DNA of 57,989 nt, taken from assembly GCF_001969815.1 (NCBI RefSeq), contig NZ_MRBK01000022.1:1-57989 (forward strand). The letters are read 5' to 3'. Below the pieces are notes generated by a model, which worked only from the letters and a program-made list of their open reading frames with translations, had not been told where the DNA came from and did no database searches. The DNA is from Bacillus swezeyi. Lineage in GTDB: Bacteria; Bacillota; Bacilli; Bacillales; Bacillaceae. Each line of letters begins with the position of its first letter. Position 1 is the stretch's first letter. The translations under genes and the position numbers were made by a program. Below, piece by piece: positions 30,040-41,388 of this stretch.

Positions 30040-33000
30040 TTATTCTGCCGGAACCATTTCATCCGAAGATTGAACTTGCAATACCGGCTTCACTTTGCGG
30101 TAGTTGAGCATTCCTGTTCCAGCCGGAACAAGCTTACCGATGATGACATTCTCTTTCAGACCGAGAAGCTCATCCCGTTTTCCTTTGATTGCTGCATCTG
30201 TCAGGACGCGTGTTGTTTCCTGGAATGATGCGGCAGACAAGAAGGAATCCGTTTCAAGAGATGCTTTTGTAATACCGAGCAGCACCGGACGGCCTGTAGC
30301 AGGTCGTTGTCCTTTAAGCAACACTTTTTTGTTTGCTTGAGTAAACTGATGAATATCGAGAAGTGTGCCAGGCAGTACTTCTGTATCGCCGGCATCGATC
30401 ACACGCACTTTGCGAAGCATCTGGCGGACCATAACCTCGACGTGTTTATCCCCGATTTCAACACCCTGCATACGGTAAACCTTCTGCACTTCATGTAGAA
30501 GATATTCTTGAACCGTCGTGATGTCTGTTACTTTCAGAAGCTCTTTCGGATCGACTGAACCTTCCGTCAGCACCTGGCCGCGGTAGATTTTATCTCCTTC
30601 AGATACTTTTAGGCGGGCGTTGTATGGGGCCGTATATGAACGGCTTTCAACTTCACCCTGTACAACGATTTCCTGCTGTTTATCACGCACTTCGTTGATT
30701 TCAGCTACGACACCGTCAATTTCAGAAATCGTGGCCTGACCTTTAGGGTTACGCGCTTCGAATAATTCCTGGATACGCGGCAAACCTTGTGTAATATCGT
30801 CTCCGGCAACCCCGCCCGTATGGAAGGTACGCATTGTCAGCTGTGTACCAGGCTCACCGATGGATTGGGCAGCGATGATTCCGACCGCTTCTCCGACTTC
30901 AACATCGGTTCCCGTTGCCAGGTTTCGGCCGTAGCATCGTTTACATACTCCATGTGACGTATTACATGTAAATGCAGAACGGATCCACACTTCCTCGATA
31001 CCGGCTTCAACGATTTCTAATGCTTTGTCTTCGTCGATCAGCTCGTTTTCTTTAACGAGAATTTCGCCGGTTTCCGGATGTTTAACTGGTTTTCTCGCAA
31101 AACGGCCGATGAGACGTTCTTCAAGACGCTCGATCACTTCTGTGCCTTCTGTGATAGATTCTGCAAGAATTCCCCGGTCAGTGCCGCAATCTGTCTCACG
31201 AATGATAACATCTTGAGCAACATCTACGAGACGGCGTGTCAGGTAGCCTGAGTCAGCTGTCTTCAGTGCTGTATCGGCAAGACCTTTACGAGCACCGTGG
31301 GTGGAGATAAAGTACTCCAGAACCGTTAAACCTTCACGGAAGCTTGATTTGATTGGAAGTTCGATGATTCGTCCGGCCGGGTTGGCCATCAGACCGCGCA
31401 TACCCGCAAGCTGTGTAAAGTTTGATGCGTTACCCCGGGCTCCTGAATCACTCATCATGTAGATTGGGTTAACTTCATCCAGGGACTTCATCAGCTTGCC
31501 TTGGATTGTATCTTTAGCCGCACTCCAAATGGAAATAACGCGTTCATAGCGCTCTTCTTCAGTGATCAGACCGCGTCTGAACTGCTTCAGAACGTTATCG
31601 ACTTTCCCTTGCGCTTCTTCAAGGATTTTCTTTTTGTCATCCAAAACGACGATATCGGAAACACCGACCGTGATTCCGGCTTTTGTTGAATACTTAAAGC
31701 CGAGATTCTTCATGCGGTCAAGCATTTTTGACGTTTCTGTGATGTGGAATCTTTTGAAGATCTCCGCAATGACTTTACCAAGGATGCCTTTTTTGAACGG
31801 TGCGTTGATTTCCTGGTTCTTAATGGCTTCTTTAACATCTGTACCGTAATCCAAGAAGAAACGGTCAGGCGTTTTTTCTTCAATGTTGCTCTTCGTCGGT
31901 TCGTTCATGTATGGGAACGACGGCGGAAGAATTTCGTTGAAGATCAGTTTTCCTACAGTTGTAATGAGCAGCTTGGAACGCTGTTCTTCTGTAAATGTTT
32001 CATTTTTCAAGGAGTTAACCGCAACGGCCACTCTCGTATGCAAATGAACATATCCGTTTTGATAAGCAAGCAGCGCTTCATCCGTATCTTTGAAAACCAT
32101 GCCTTCGCCGACTGCGCCAGGGCGTTCAAGCGTCAAGTAGTAGTTTCCAAGTACCATATCCTGAGACGGCGTAACAACCGGTTTTCCGTCCTTAGGGTTC
32201 AGGATGTTTTGCGCAGCGAGCATGAGAATGCGCGCTTCAGCTTGCGCCTCGGCAGATAAAGGTACGTGAACCGCCATTTGGTCACCGTCGAAGTCAGCGT
32301 TGTATGCAGTACATACAAGCGGGTGAAGACGGATGGCACGGCCTTCAACAAGCGTTGGTTCAAACGCCTGGATTCCCAGTCTGTGAAGCGTAGGTGCACG
32401 GTTTAGAAGAACCGGGTGTTCCTTGATGACTGATTCAAGCACATCCCATACTTCAGGCTGAACGCGTTCAATTTTACGCTTCGCACTCTTTATGTTGTGG
32501 GCAAGACCTTTTTCTACAAGCTCTTTCATGACGAAAGGCTTAAACAGTTCCAAAGCCATTTCTTTCGGCAGACCGCATTGGTACATTTTCAGGTTCGGAC
32601 CTACGACGATAACCGAACGACCTGAATAGTCAACACGCTTACCGAGAAGGTTTTGACGGAAACGGCCTTGTTTACCTTTCAGCATGTGGGAAAGGGATTT
32701 TAACGGTCTGTTTCCCGGACCTGTTACAGGACGGCCTCTTCGTCCGTTATCGATCAGGGCGTCTACAGCTTCTTGAAGCATGCGCTTCTCGTTTTGAACG
32801 ATAATGCTTGGCGCTCCAAGATCCAACAGACGCTTCAAACGATTGTTACGGTTGATGACACGGCGGTAAAGATCGTTAAGGTCAGATGTCGCAAAACGTC
32901 CTCCGTCAAGCTGTACCATTGGTCTCAGTTCAGGCGGAATGACCGGAAGAACATCAAGGATCATCCAAGATGGTTTATTTCCGGAGTTACGGAATGCTTC

Positions 33001-33639
33001 CAGCACTTCAAGACGCTTGATCGCACGTGTGCGGCGCTGTCCTTGAGACGTTTTAAGCTCTTCTTTAAGCATATCCACTTCTTTTACGAGATCGATATCC
33101 TGAAGAAGCTTATGAATCGCTTCAGCACCCATAGAAGCTTGAAACTTACTGCCGTATTTATCAAGATACGCCCGATATTCTTTTTCAGAAAGAAGCTGTT
33201 TTTTCTCAAGCGGCGTATTTGCCGGATCTGTAACGACATAAGAAGCGAAGTAAATGACTTCTTCCAATGCACGCGGAGACATATCCAGCACAAGACCCAT
33301 GCGGCTTGGGATTCCTTTAAAATACCAGATGTGAGAAACCGGGGCTGCCAGTTCGATATGCCCCATTCTCTCACGACGGACTTTAGCCCGGGTTACTTCA
33401 ACTCCACAACGGTCACAGACTACGCCCTTATAACGAACTCGCTTGTACTTCCCGCAATGGCATTCCCAGTCCTTTTGAGGACCGAAAATGCGCTCGCAGA
33501 ACAAACCATCTTTTTCAGGTTTCAAAGTACGGTAGTTGATTGTTTCAGGCTTTTTCACTTCTCCGTAAGACCATGAACGGATTTTATCAGGTGAAGCGAG
33601 ACCGATGTTCATATACTCAAAATTGTTCACATCCAGCAA
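30040..33639 (-). CDS. rpoC: RNA polymerase beta' subunit
   Basis: This 1199-aa protein has the length of the B. subtilis subunit. It contains the zinc cluster [20 protein letters not shown] (from about residue 60), the catalytic [12 protein letters not shown] motif that binds active-site magnesium, the trigger-loop and bridge-helix regions, and the second zinc site [13 protein letters not shown]. There is no internal disruption. It is 60 bp after rpoB and ends in a long inverted repeat. Confidence 0.99.
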   Translation of the reverse strand: MLDVNNFEYMNIGLASPDKIRSWSYGEVKKPETINYRTLKPEKDGLFCERIFGPQKDWECHCGKYKRVRYKGVVCDRCGVEVTRAKVRRERMGHIELAAPVSHIWYFKGIPSRMGLVLDMSPRALEEVIYFASYVVTDPANTPLEKKQLLSEKEYRAYLDKYGSKFQASMGAEAIHKLLQDIDLVKEVDMLKEELKTSQGQRRTRAIKRLEVLEAFRNSGNKPSWMILDVLPVIPPELRPMVQLDGGRFATSDLNDLYRRVINRNNRLKRLLDLGAPSIIVQNEKRMLQEAVDALIDNGRRGRPVTGPGNRPLKSLSHMLKGKQGRFRQNLLGKRVDYSGRSVIVVGPNLKMYQCGLPKEMALELFKPFVMKELVEKGLAHNIKSAKRKIERVQPEVWDVLESVIKEHPVLLNRAPTLHRLGIQAFEPTLVEGRAIRLHPLVCTAYNADFDGDQMAVHVPLSAEAQAEARILMLAAQNILNPKDGKPVVTPSQDMVLGNYYLTLERPGAVGEGMVFKDTDEALLAYQNGYVHLHTRVAVAVNSLKNETFTEEQRSKLLITTVGKLIFNEILPPSFPYMNEPTKSNIEEKTPDRFFLDYGTDVKEAIKNQEINAPFKKGILGKVIAEIFKRFHITETSKMLDRMKNLGFKYSTKAGITVGVSDIVVLDDKKKILEEAQGKVDNVLKQFRRGLITEEERYERVISIWSAAKDTIQGKLMKSLDEVNPIYMMSDSGARGNASNFTQLAGMRGLMANPAGRIIELPIKSSFREGLTVLEYFISTHGARKGLADTALKTADSGYLTRRLVDVAQDVIIRETDCGTDRGILAESITEGTEVIERLEERLIGRFARKPVKHPETGEILVKENELIDEDKALEIVEAGIEEVWIRSAFTCNTSHGVCKRCYGRNLATGTDVEVGEAVGIIAAQSIGEPGTQLTMRTFHTGGVAGDDITQGLPRIQELFEARNPKGQATISEIDGVVAEINEVRDKQQEIVVQGEVESRSYTAPYNARLKVSEGDKIYRGQVLTEGSVDPKELLKVTDITTVQEYLLHEVQKVYRMQGVEIGDKHVEVMVRQMLRKVRVIDAGDTEVLPGTLLDIHQFTQANKKVLLKGQRPATGRPVLLGITKASLETDSFLSAASFQETTRVLTDAAIKGKRDELLGLKENVIIGKLVPAGTGMLNYRKVKPVLQVQSSDEMVPAE

Positions 33640-33699
33640 GGGGCCTACCTCCCTTTTTATCTTCGGGTTATACCCATGTCACTTGCGTCAAAAATTTAT

Positions 33700-36600
33700 T
33701 TAGTCTTTTGTCACGACATCTCGTTCTATATCAGCAGAAACAAACTCTTCGGTTTCTTCTTCATTTGACAGAGAAAGACCTTCGTTTTGTTTCGTATCTT
33801 CATCGTCTTCCAAGTCTCTCATTTCAATTTCTTCTTCATCGCTTGACAGAATTTTAACGTCCATACCCAAGCTTTGAAGTTCTTTGATTAATACTTTGAA
33901 CGATTCAGGAACACCTGGTTCTGGAACGTTGTCGCCTTTTACGATGGCTTCGTAAGTTTTCACACGACCCACGACATCATCGGATTTTACAGTAAGAATT
34001 TCTTGAAGCGTGTATGCCGCGCCGTAAGCTTCCAGCGCCCACACTTCCATCTCACCAAAGCGCTGTCCTCCGAACTGTGCTTTACCACCGAGAGGCTGCT
34101 GGGTAACGAGTGAATAAGGACCTGTTGAACGGGCATGCAGTTTGTCGTCAACCATGTGGGCCAGTTTGATCATATACATGATTCCCACGGAAACCCGGTT
34201 ATCAAATGGTTCTCCAGTACGGCCGTCATACAGAACGGTTTTCGCATCTCTTGACATGCCGGCTTCTTCGAGTGTTTCCCACACGTCTTCTTCACGGGCA
34301 CCGTCAAATACCGGTGACGCGACATGCAGACCAAGGCGGCGTGCAGCCATACCAAGGTGAAGCTCCAATACCTGCCCGATGTTCATACGGGATGGAACGC
34401 CAAGCGGGTTTAACATGATGTCAATCGGTGTTCCGTCAGGCAGATACGGCATATCTTCTTCAGGAAGAATCTTCGAAATAACACCTTTGTTACCGTGGCG
34501 TCCGGCCATTTTGTCCCCTTCAGAGATTTTACGCTTCTGAACGATATACACACGGACAAGCTGGTTCACGCCAGGAGGCAGTTCATCGCCGTCTTCGCGG
34601 TTGAAGACTTTCACGTCAAGGATAATACCTCCGCCGCCGTGCGGTACACGGAGAGACGTATCGCGGACTTCGCGCGCTTTTTCACCGAAGATAGCATGAA
34701 GCAGACGTTCTTCTGCTGTAAGCTCGGTAACACCTTTTGGCGTTACTTTTCCGACGAGAAGGTCTCCGTCTTTTACTTCAGCACCGACACGGATAATTCC
34801 GCGTTCATCCAGATTGCGGAGCGCATCCTCACCAACGTTCGGAATATCGCGTGTGATCTCTTCAGGTCCGAGTTTAGTATCCCGGGCTTCTGATTCGTAT
34901 TCTTCAATATGGATAGACGTATAAACGTCGTCTTTTACAAGGCGTTCGCTCATGATGATGGCATCCTCATAGTTGTAGCCATCCCATGTCATAAAGCCGA
35001 CCATGACGTTGCGTCCAAGGGCGAGCTCGCCTTTTTCCATAGATGGGCCGTCAGCTAAAATTTCACCTTTTACAACCTCGTCTCCGACGCTTACGATCGG
35101 ACGCTGGTTATAGCAAGTTCCTTGGTTGGAACGAATAAACTTCAGCAGGCTGTATTTATCAAGGTTTCCTTTTACTTTTTGGCCGTCGATTTCTTCATAG
35201 CGGCGCACCCATACATTCTTCGCTTCCACCCGTTCCACGATTCCCGGATAGCGGCAGATGACGGCTGCACCGGAATCTTTCGCAGATACATATTCCATTC
35301 CTGTTCCGACAACCGGCGACTCAGGCTGCATCAACGGCACAGCCTGACGCTGCATGTTCGCTCCCATCAGGGCGCGGTTCGAGTCATCGTTTTCCAAGAA
35401 AGGAATACATGCAGTCGCGGCAGAAACAACTTGCTTAGGCGAAACGTCCATGTAATCGACTCGATCTTTAGGAACAACAGTGTTCTCCCCTCTGAAGCGG
35501 GCGACAATGCTGTCGTCTACAAATGAGCCGTCATCATTAAGGCGTGCGTTCGCTTGTGCAACAACATAGTTGTCTTCTTCATCAGCTGTCAAATAGTCGA
35601 TTCTCGGCGTTACTTTTCCTGTCTCAGGATCAACACGGCGGTACGGTGTTTCAATAAAACCGAAACGGTTAACCTTCGCGAATGAAGAAAGCGAGTTGAT
35701 CAATCCGATGTTCGGGCCCTCAGGCGTTTCGATCGGACACATCCGGCCGTAGTGGGAGTAGTGAACATCACGCACTTCCATTCCGGCGCGCTCACGGGTC
35801 AAACCGCCAGGTCCAAGCGCTGATAGACGACGTTTGTGCGTCAGCTCAGCGAGCGGATTCGTCTGATCCATGAACTGAGAAAGCTGTGAGCTTCCGAAAA
35901 ACTCTTTAATTGAAGCGATGACTGGGCGAATATTAATCAGCTGCTGCGGTGTGATCGTGTTTGTATCCTGAATAGACATTCTTTCACGAACAACGCGCTC
36001 CATTCGGCTTAAACCGATGCGGAACTGGTTCTGCAGAAGCTCTCCTACTGAACGAAGACGACGGTTTCCTAGATGATCGATATCATCTGTATCGCCTACT
36101 CCGTGAAGCAGATTAAAGAAATAGCTGATCGAAGAGATAATATCAGAAGGTGTAATATTTTTAACGCCTTCCTCGATAAAAGCATTTCCAATCACATTGA
36201 TTGTCTGCTCGCCTTCTTGATCAGTAGGTGAGTAGATTTTGATAGATTGAAGTGTCACTTCATCTTCGACTACTCCGCCATTTGGATAAAGCTTTTTAAA
36301 TCCGATTCCGCTTTCCAAGTATGGCAGCACTTTATCAAGTGTTCTTCTGTCCAAAATCGCGCCTTTTTCGGCAAGGATTTCCCCTGTTTCAGGATCGACA
36401 AGCGTTTCGGCAAGCCGCTGATTGAAAAGACGGTTTTTGATATGAAGCTTTTTATTAATTTTATAACGTCCTACACTTGCAAGATCATATCTTTTCGGAT
36501 CGAAGAATCTTGAATCAAGCAAGCTTTTTGCGTTTTCTACTGTAGGCGGTTCTCCAGGACGAAGACGCTCGTAGATTTCAAGAAGCGCTTTATCGGTGTT

Positions 36601-37281
36601 TTCAGTGTTATCTTTATCAAGCGTATTGCGCAAATACTCATTTTCACCGACAAGATCAATGATCTCTTGATCAGATCCGAAGCCAAGAGCACGCAAAAGA
36701 ACCGTAACCGGCAACTTACGTGTGCGATCAATGCGTACATACACAACATCTTTCGCATCAGTTTCGTATTCTAACCATGCGCCACGGTTTGGAATGACAG
36801 TCGCGGTAAAACCTCTTTTACCGTTTTTGTCTACTTTACCACTAAAATATACACTTGGAGAACGAACGAGCTGAGATACGATGACCCGTTCTGCACCGTT
36901 GATAATAAAGGTTCCAGTGTCTGTCATGATAGGGAAATCCCCCATAAAGACATCCTGATCCTTCACCTCGCCGGTCTCTTTGTTGATTAAGCGAACTTTA
37001 ACCCGCAGCGGAGCTGAGTAGGTTACATCACGTTCTTTTGATTCTTCTACCGGATACTTAGGATCACCCAAGCTGTAATCAATAAATTCCAGAGAGAGGT
37101 TACCAGTGAAATCCTCAATTGGCGATATGTCTTGAAACATCTCTCTAAGACCCTCATCAAGAAACCACTGATAAGAAGAGGTTTGAATTTCAATGAGATT
37201 TGGTAATTCTAACACTTCGCTAATGCGTGCATAGCTTCTGCGCTGGCGGTGTCGTCCATACTGAACTAGTTGACCTGTCAA
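33700..37281 (-). CDS. rpoB: RNA polymerase beta subunit
   Basis: This 1193-aa protein begins (M/L)[19 protein letters not shown]. The start is read as TTG at 37281, as in B. subtilis, because the in-frame GTG at 37290 is part of the ribosome site GAGGGGTGA. The rifampicin pocket ([20 protein letters not shown]) has wild-type residues. The C-terminal part forms the clamp and flap joined to beta'. The acidic tail after about residue 1150 (rich in E and D) is typical of Bacillus. A 250-bp gap upstream carries a terminator-like hairpin. Confidence 0.97.
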   Translation of the reverse strand: MTGQLVQYGRHRQRRSYARISEVLELPNLIEIQTSSYQWFLDEGLREMFQDISPIEDFTGNLSLEFIDYSLGDPKYPVEESKERDVTYSAPLRVKVRLINKETGEVKDQDVFMGDFPIMTDTGTFIINGAERVIVSQLVRSPSVYFSGKVDKNGKRGFTATVIPNRGAWLEYETDAKDVVYVRIDRTRKLPVTVLLRALGFGSDQEIIDLVGENEYLRNTLDKDNTENTDKALLEIYERLRPGEPPTVENAKSLLDSRFFDPKRYDLASVGRYKINKKLHIKNRLFNQRLAETLVDPETGEILAEKGAILDRRTLDKVLPYLESGIGFKKLYPNGGVVEDEVTLQSIKIYSPTDQEGEQTINVIGNAFIEEGVKNITPSDIISSISYFFNLLHGVGDTDDIDHLGNRRLRSVGELLQNQFRIGLSRMERVVRERMSIQDTNTITPQQLINIRPVIASIKEFFGSSQLSQFMDQTNPLAELTHKRRLSALGPGGLTRERAGMEVRDVHYSHYGRMCPIETPEGPNIGLINSLSSFAKVNRFGFIETPYRRVDPETGKVTPRIDYLTADEEDNYVVAQANARLNDDGSFVDDSIVARFRGENTVVPKDRVDYMDVSPKQVVSAATACIPFLENDDSNRALMGANMQRQAVPLMQPESPVVGTGMEYVSAKDSGAAVICRYPGIVERVEAKNVWVRRYEEIDGQKVKGNLDKYSLLKFIRSNQGTCYNQRPIVSVGDEVVKGEILADGPSMEKGELALGRNVMVGFMTWDGYNYEDAIIMSERLVKDDVYTSIHIEEYESEARDTKLGPEEITRDIPNVGEDALRNLDERGIIRVGAEVKDGDLLVGKVTPKGVTELTAEERLLHAIFGEKAREVRDTSLRVPHGGGGIILDVKVFNREDGDELPPGVNQLVRVYIVQKRKISEGDKMAGRHGNKGVISKILPEEDMPYLPDGTPIDIMLNPLGVPSRMNIGQVLELHLGMAARRLGLHVASPVFDGAREEDVWETLEEAGMSRDAKTVLYDGRTGEPFDNRVSVGIMYMIKLAHMVDDKLHARSTGPYSLVTQQPLGGKAQFGGQRFGEMEVWALEAYGAAYTLQEILTVKSDDVVGRVKTYEAIVKGDNVPEPGVPESFKVLIKELQSLGMDVKILSSDEEEIEMRDLEDDEDTKQNEGLSLSNEEETEEFVSADIERDVVTKD

Positions 37282-37365
37282 CTGATTCACCCCTCAAATC
37301 ATGCGTAATATATGTGTAACAAGCATTTCTTCCTAAAAATATGTAAGAAATACTTTTACAAGACA

Positions 37366-37395
37366 AAAGAAAAAAGGGTTTCTTATTAGAAAACC
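37366..37395 (-). terminator. terminator-like hairpin between ybxB and rpoB
   Basis: On the minus strand GGTTTTCT and AGAAACC pair (one bulge, loop AATA) and are followed by CTTTTTTCTTTT. It is 140 bp after ybxB and about 85 bp before rpoB. It may end the rplJL-ybxB transcript or attenuate rpoBC. No convincing rpoB promoter was found in the AT-rich gap, although several TATAAA sequences occur. Confidence 0.6.
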
Positions 37396-37531
37396 ACATC
37401 CAAAAACAAAATACCGATTTTATTAGTCTTCCCAAAAATGTATATTTTATACAAACCAAGGCGTTTCTTAAAAATGTCAGCAAAATATATACATTGGCAT
37501 TTTATAATATTAACATAGCTGAAAATCCGAG

Positions 37532-38137
37532 TCAAACTTTTTTTGCTTTGATGATATAGTACCCTTTCTTTTTTTGAACGACTTCTACGTTCGCAAAAAG
37601 TTCTTTTAATTTATCAATGGCAGAAGGCCCGCCTTGTTTTTTCTGAATGACGACCCATAAGTCGCCTGAAGGCCGCAAATATTCAGCGCTTTTTTCAAAA
37701 ATGGCGTGTACAGTTTTTTTCCCGGCTCGTATGGGGGGATTTGTAATAATGGAAGCGAATTTTTTTGCAGGTTCGACGTTTGAAAACAGATCGCTTTGGT
37801 ATACCTCAACATTTTCGATCTGATTATTTAACGCGTTTTCCTTCGAAAGTTCGACAGCTCTTTCATTGACATCAACCATGTGAACCATTCGATCTTCGAA
37901 ATCCGCAGCAAGCGAAAGACCAATCGGGCCATAGCCGCAGCCTACATCCAAAAAATCACCTTCTGCATCAGGTTCACGGAAAGCTTCAATCAGCAGTCTT
38001 GAACCAAAATCAACCTCTTTTTTTGAAAAGACCCCGCTGTCGCTGATAAAAGTAAACGTCCGGTTTCTTAAACGAAATGTCCACGTTTTTCTGCTGCTTT
38101 TTGCTGAAGGTTTTTCCGAATAATAATGGTCAGTCAT
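37532..38137 (-). CDS. ybxB: YbxB, RsmC-like class I SAM methyltransferase
   Basis: This 201-aa protein has the SAM-binding motif FLDVGCGYGPIG (about 61-72) and the catalytic motif NPPIRAGK, typical of N2-guanine rRNA methyltransferases of the RsmC group. Its place between rplL and rpoB supports an rRNA target, but the modified base is not known to me for Bacillus. The ATG at 38137 (7 bases after GGAGG) is preferred over the GTG at 38140. Confidence 0.9.
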   Translation of the reverse strand: MTDHYYSEKPSAKSSRKTWTFRLRNRTFTFISDSGVFSKKEVDFGSRLLIEAFREPDAEGDFLDVGCGYGPIGLSLAADFEDRMVHMVDVNERAVELSKENALNNQIENVEVYQSDLFSNVEPAKKFASIITNPPIRAGKKTVHAIFEKSAEYLRPSGDLWVVIQKKQGGPSAIDKLKELFANVEVVQKKKGYYIIKAKKV

Positions 38138-38221
38138 CACAGAACCTCCTCAGTTGGTGAACTCTCCAGATATCTTGAAACAAGATGGCTTTTCTTATGC
38201 GGAAGGGACTACAATTAATTA

Positions 38222-38255
38222 GCAAAGAAAAAGCTCGCTTTTAAAAGCGAGCTTT
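38222..38255 (-). terminator. Rho-independent terminator of rplJ-rplL
   Basis: A perfect 26-bp palindrome AAAGCTCGCTTTT/AAAAGCGAGCTTT (38230-38255) is followed by TTCTTTGCT on the minus strand, 21 bp after rplL. Confidence 0.85.
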
Positions 38256-38276
38256 CCCCTAAAGATTAGGTGAAGA

Positions 38277-38648
38277 TTACTTAACTTCTACAGAAGCGCC
38301 AACTTCTTCAAGTTTAGCTTTAAGCTCTTCAGCTTCTTCTTTCGCAATACCTTCTTTAAGAGGTTTTGGAGTGTTGTCAACAAGTTCTTTAGCTTCTTTC
38401 AAGCCAAGACCAGTGATTTCACGAACAACTTTGATGACTTTGATTTTTTGGTCTCCTGCACCAGCAAGAACAAGATCAAATTCAGTTTGTTCTTCAGCAG
38501 CACCGCCGCCAGCAGCTCCGCCAGCTACAGCTACAGGAGCAGCAGCAGTTACGCCAAATTCTTCTTCAATTGCTTTTACTAAGTCGTTCAATTCAAGTAC
38601 AGTTGCTTCTTTAACGGAAGCAATGATTTCTTCGATATTTAAAGCCAT
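38277..38648 (-). CDS. rplL: 50S ribosomal protein L7/L12 (bL12)
   Basis: This 123-aa protein starts [20 protein letters not shown]. It has the N-terminal dimer domain, an Ala/Gly hinge ([17 protein letters not shown]) and a C-terminal factor-binding domain with [20 protein letters not shown]. It forms the flexible stalk with L10. The ATG at 38648 follows GGAGGAATTACAA. Confidence 0.98.
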   Translation of the reverse strand: MALNIEEIIASVKEATVLELNDLVKAIEEEFGVTAAAPVAVAGGAAGGGAAEEQTEFDLVLAGAGDQKIKVIKVVREITGLGLKEAKELVDNTPKPLKEGIAKEEAEELKAKLEEVGASVEVK

Positions 38649-38691
38649 TTGTAATTCCTCCATTTTGTTTATTTTTTAAATACTGATTACA

Positions 38692-39192
38692 TTAAGCGCC
38701 TTGTTCTTCCTTTTGTTCTGCAACAGCTTTAGTTGCAAGAGCAAGGTTGCGAACTGGAGCTTGAAGTACGCTAAGCAACATAGAAAGCAAGCCATCGCGG
38801 GATGGAAGTTCAGCAAGAGCTTTCACTTCTTCAACAGTAGAAACTGTGCCTTCGATAACACCGGCTTTGATTTCAAGCGCTTCGTGCTTTTTAGCAAACT
38901 CGTTAAGAACTTTAGCTGGAGCAACAACATCTTCAGTACTGAATGCAATTGCATTCGGTCCAGTTAAGAAATCGTTTAAACCATCAAGTTCAGCTTGTTC
39001 AACCGCACGGCGAGTCATTGTGTTTTTATAAACTTTGAACTCAACGTTAGCTTCGCGAAGCTGTTTGCGAAGTTCTGTTACTTCAGATACGGTAAGGCCG
39101 CGATAATCAACGATGATCGTTGATTTACTTTCTTTCAGTTTAGAAGCAATCTCTTCAACAACAACTTTTTTTGTTTCAATTGCGCTGCTCAT
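38692..39192 (-). CDS. rplJ: 50S ribosomal protein L10 (uL10)
   Basis: This 166-aa protein starts [20 protein letters not shown] and has [21 protein letters not shown]10 is the base of the stalk to which L7/L12 dimers attach, and L10-L12 is known to repress this transcript by binding the leader. The ATG at 39192 follows CAGGAGGTGTAACC. A promoter and an L10-type leader with attenuator precede it. Confidence 0.98.
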   Translation of the reverse strand: MSSAIETKKVVVEEIASKLKESKSTIIVDYRGLTVSEVTELRKQLREANVEFKVYKNTMTRRAVEQAELDGLNDFLTGPNAIAFSTEDVVAPAKVLNEFAKKHEALEIKAGVIEGTVSTVEEVKALAELPSRDGLLSMLLSVLQAPVRNLALATKAVAEQKEEQGA

Positions 39193-39268
39193 GGTTACAC
39201 CTCCTGTAAGATTCATCTGTGTAACACTTATACCGTTTGGTGATCACGTTCTTGAACGACGGGGTCCA

Positions 39269-39411
39269 TATAAAAAGCCTCCATTCGACATGGAGGCTGT
39301 ATATACAAGCATACGTAACGTAAGAGCTGTGATATATATACACCTCGGTAGGAAATTAAGCCTTGGGGGCACCTACTGTCTACGGTATAAATGACATATT
39401 TTATTATACAA
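39269..39411 (-). promoter_or_regulatory. L10-type leader with transcription attenuator
   Basis: The leader transcribed from the promoter at 39420-39448 holds a conserved-looking segment (GGTGCCCCCAAGG at 39360-39372, ACCGAGGTG at 39340-39348). It ends in a terminator hairpin GCCTCCAT/ATGGAGGC (39290-39297 and 39277-39284) followed by TTTTTAT. This is the arrangement known for the Bacillota L10 leader, where L10-L12 binding favours termination. Confidence 0.8.
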
Positions 39412-39419
39412 CGTTTTGA

Positions 39420-39448
39420 ATTATATCAGAACGTATAATAAGAGTCAA
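39420..39448 (-). promoter_or_regulatory. sigma-A promoter of rplJ-rplL
   Basis: TTGACT (39443-39448) and TATAAT (39420-39425) have a 17-bp spacer, starting 3 bases after the rplA stop. A second TATAAT at 39403-39408 lacks a good -35. Confidence 0.85.
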
Positions 39449-39450
39449 TA

Positions 39451-40149
39451 TTATTTTACGTTGAAAGTTGATGGGTCCACTTTGATTCCAGGTCCCATTG
39501 TAGATGTAACAGATACGTTTTTCACGTATACGCCTTTAGCGGCAGCAGGTTTTGCTTTCAAAATTGTGTCATACATTGTTGCAAAGTTTTCAACAAGTTT
39601 GCCTTCTTCGAATGACACTTTTCCGATTGGAACATGGATGTTCCCTGCTTTATCAACGCGGTATTCAACTTTACCGGCTTTGATTTCTTTTACTGCTTTT
39701 TCAACTTCGAATGTAACTGTTCCTGTTTTAGGGTTTGGCATTAGACCTTTTGGTCCAAGCACGCGTCCGATTTTACCGACTTCACCCATCATGTCAGGAG
39801 TCGCAACGATGACATCAAAGTCAAACCAGCCTTGCTGAATTTTGTTGATGTAATCAACATCGCCTACGTAGTCTGCACCAGCAGCTTCTGCTTCTTTCGC
39901 TTTCTCTCCTTTAGCGAAAACAAGGACGCGCTGAGTTTTGCCTGTTCCGTTTGGAAGAACAACTGCACCGCGGATTTGCTGGTCGTTTTTACGAGGGTCA
40001 ACACCTAAACGAAATGCCGCTTCAACAGTAGCATCGAATTTAGCTGTGTTTGTTTTCTTCACAAGCTCAATCGCTTCATTTACATCGTAAGCTTTTGTAC
40101 GCTCTACAAGCTTGGTAGCTTCGACGTATTTTTTACCTTTTTTAGCCAT
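39451..40149 (-). CDS. rplA: 50S ribosomal protein L1 (uL1)
   Basis: This 232-aa protein begins [20 protein letters not shown] and has the L1 signature [24 protein letters not shown] block in domain II. L1 forms the mobile stalk at the E site and represses its own mRNA. It follows rplK by 102 bp, a gap that contains an L1-binding-site look-alike. Confidence 0.98.
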   Translation of the reverse strand: MAKKGKKYVEATKLVERTKAYDVNEAIELVKKTNTAKFDATVEAAFRLGVDPRKNDQQIRGAVVLPNGTGKTQRVLVFAKGEKAKEAEAAGADYVGDVDYINKIQQGWFDFDVIVATPDMMGEVGKIGRVLGPKGLMPNPKTGTVTFEVEKAVKEIKAGKVEYRVDKAGNIHVPIGKVSFEEGKLVENFATMYDTILKAKPAAAKGVYVKNVSVTSTMGPGIKVDPSTFNVK

Positions 40150-40185
40150 TTGAAAATTTCCTCCTTAGTGGTTTTAGCGGAATAA

Positions 40186-40240
40186 CCTCCCACGAATAAG
40201 GGTTGCGAACTTGTCTGATCCAAACTCGCAACCCATCAAA
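40186..40240 (-). promoter_or_regulatory. L1-binding leader between rplK and rplA
   Basis: On the minus strand GATG (40234-40237) opens a 9-bp stem GGGTTGCGA/TCGCAACCC (40226-40234 with 40200-40208), followed by GTGGGAGG (40186-40193). GAUG...GUGGGAGG mimics the L1 site in 23S rRNA. It would let free L1 repress translation of rplA. Confidence 0.65.
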
Positions 40241-40251
40241 GAAACAAAAAA

Positions 40252-40677
40252 TTAGTCTTCGATCACAATACCCATACTGCGGGCAGTTCCTTCAACCATA
40301 CGCATAGCCGCTTCAACATCTGCCGCATTTAAGTCAGGCATTTTTGTTTCGGCGATTTCACGTACTTTATCGCGTTTAACGGTTGCGACTTTATTACGGT
40401 TAGGCTCACCAGAACCCGACTCAATCCCAGCCGCTTTTTTAAGCAATACAGCAGCAGGCGGAGTTTTTGTAATAAATGTAAATGAACGGTCTTCGTAAAC
40501 CGAAATTTCTACAGGAATGATAAGACCAGCCTGGTCAGATGTACGAGCGTTAAACTCCTTACAGAATCCCATGATGTTAACACCGGCTTGACCTAATGCA
40601 GGTCCAACTGGCGGAGCTGGATTCGCTTTCCCAGCAGGAATTTGCAATTTTACAACTTTAACTACTTTTTTAGCCAC
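40252..40677 (-). CDS. rplK: 50S ribosomal protein L11 (uL11)
   Basis: This 141-aa protein starts with GTG ([20 protein letters not shown]) after AAGGAGGTGTGTCTC. It has the proline-rich [20 protein letters not shown] block where thiostrepton acts, and the C-terminal rRNA-binding domain. It sits in the GTPase-associated centre and is needed for RelA activation. A dedicated promoter is seen at 40807-40835. Confidence 0.98.
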
Positions 40678-40806
40678 GAGACACACCTCCTTAAGTCCGT
40701 GATGTGGTAATAGGGTGAACCCTCCCACTCAAGGTCTCATTCTTTATATGAATGATGAAAATATCAAGCTAGCTGCCTTGGCCATTTTGCCAAGACGCAC
40801 CTTTGT

Positions 40807-40835
40807 ATATTACCACTTTTATATAGTGATTTCAA
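40807..40835 (-). promoter_or_regulatory. sigma-A promoter of rplK-rplA
   Basis: TTGAAA (40830-40835) and TAATAT (40807-40812) have a 17-bp spacer, just after nusG. The leader to rplK (about 120 nt) has a CTTGGC/GCCAAG stem near 40780-40797. Confidence 0.8.
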
Positions 40836-40846
40836 GCGCTTTTCCA

Positions 40847-41380
40847 TTACAATTTGTCAACTTGAGTAAATTCGAGTTCAACCGGGGTCTCTCTTCCGAA
40901 CATGTTAACAAATACTTTGACCTTATTTTTGTCATGGTCGATTTCCTCAATCGTCCCTGTGAAATCAGCGAACGGACCGTCAATGACCTTAACGGTTTCT
41001 TTCAATTCAAAGTCAATTTCTGTTTTACGTTCTTCAAGACCCATTCGCTTCAGAATTCTTTCTGCTTCGCCCGGAAGCAAAGCCGTCGGTTTTGAACCAG
41101 ATCCCGCTGAACCGACAAAACCTGTCACACCCGGCGTATTCCGAACAACATACCAGGAATCGTCCGTCATGACCAGTTCCACAAGAACATAGCCTGGGAA
41201 TACCTTCTTTTTGACAACCTTTTTCTTGCCGTTTTTAAAATCTGTCTCTTCTTCCTCAGGCACAACGACGCGGAAAATCTTATCCTGCATTCCCATCGAT
41301 TCAACCCGTTTTTCCAAATTCGCCTTTACCTTATTTTCGTAGCCGGAGTACGTGTGAACAACATACCATTTCTTTTCCAT
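40847..41380 (-). CDS. nusG: transcription factor NusG
   Basis: This 177-aa protein has an NGN domain (KKWYVVHTYSGYENKVKANL...) that binds the RNA polymerase clamp, and a C-terminal KOW domain (VKVIDGPFADFTGTIEEIDH). In Bacillus NusG promotes pausing at specific sites. The ATG at 41380 gives the family start; an ATG at 41386 is in frame. The purine-rich ribosome site lies about 25 bases upstream, with a hairpin in between. Confidence 0.95.
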   Translation of the reverse strand: MEKKWYVVHTYSGYENKVKANLEKRVESMGMQDKIFRVVVPEEEETDFKNGKKKVVKKKVFPGYVLVELVMTDDSWYVVRNTPGVTGFVGSAGSGSKPTALLPGEAERILKRMGLEERKTEIDFELKETVKVIDGPFADFTGTIEEIDHDKNKVKVFVNMFGRETPVELEFTQVDKL

Positions 41381-41388
41381 TCTCATTC

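Noticed and set aside
31744..32259. 171-codon open frame on the plus strand
   Set aside because: It lies wholly antisense inside rpoC, with no ribosome site or recognisable domain.
32773..33576. 267-codon open frame on the plus strand
   Set aside because: It is antisense to rpoC, lacks a ribosome site and its product is low-complexity (rich in F, R, H); it is a shadow of strong codon bias.
35860..35980. possible rifampicin-resistance change in rpoB
   Set aside because: The pocket sequence reads as wild type at the usual positions.
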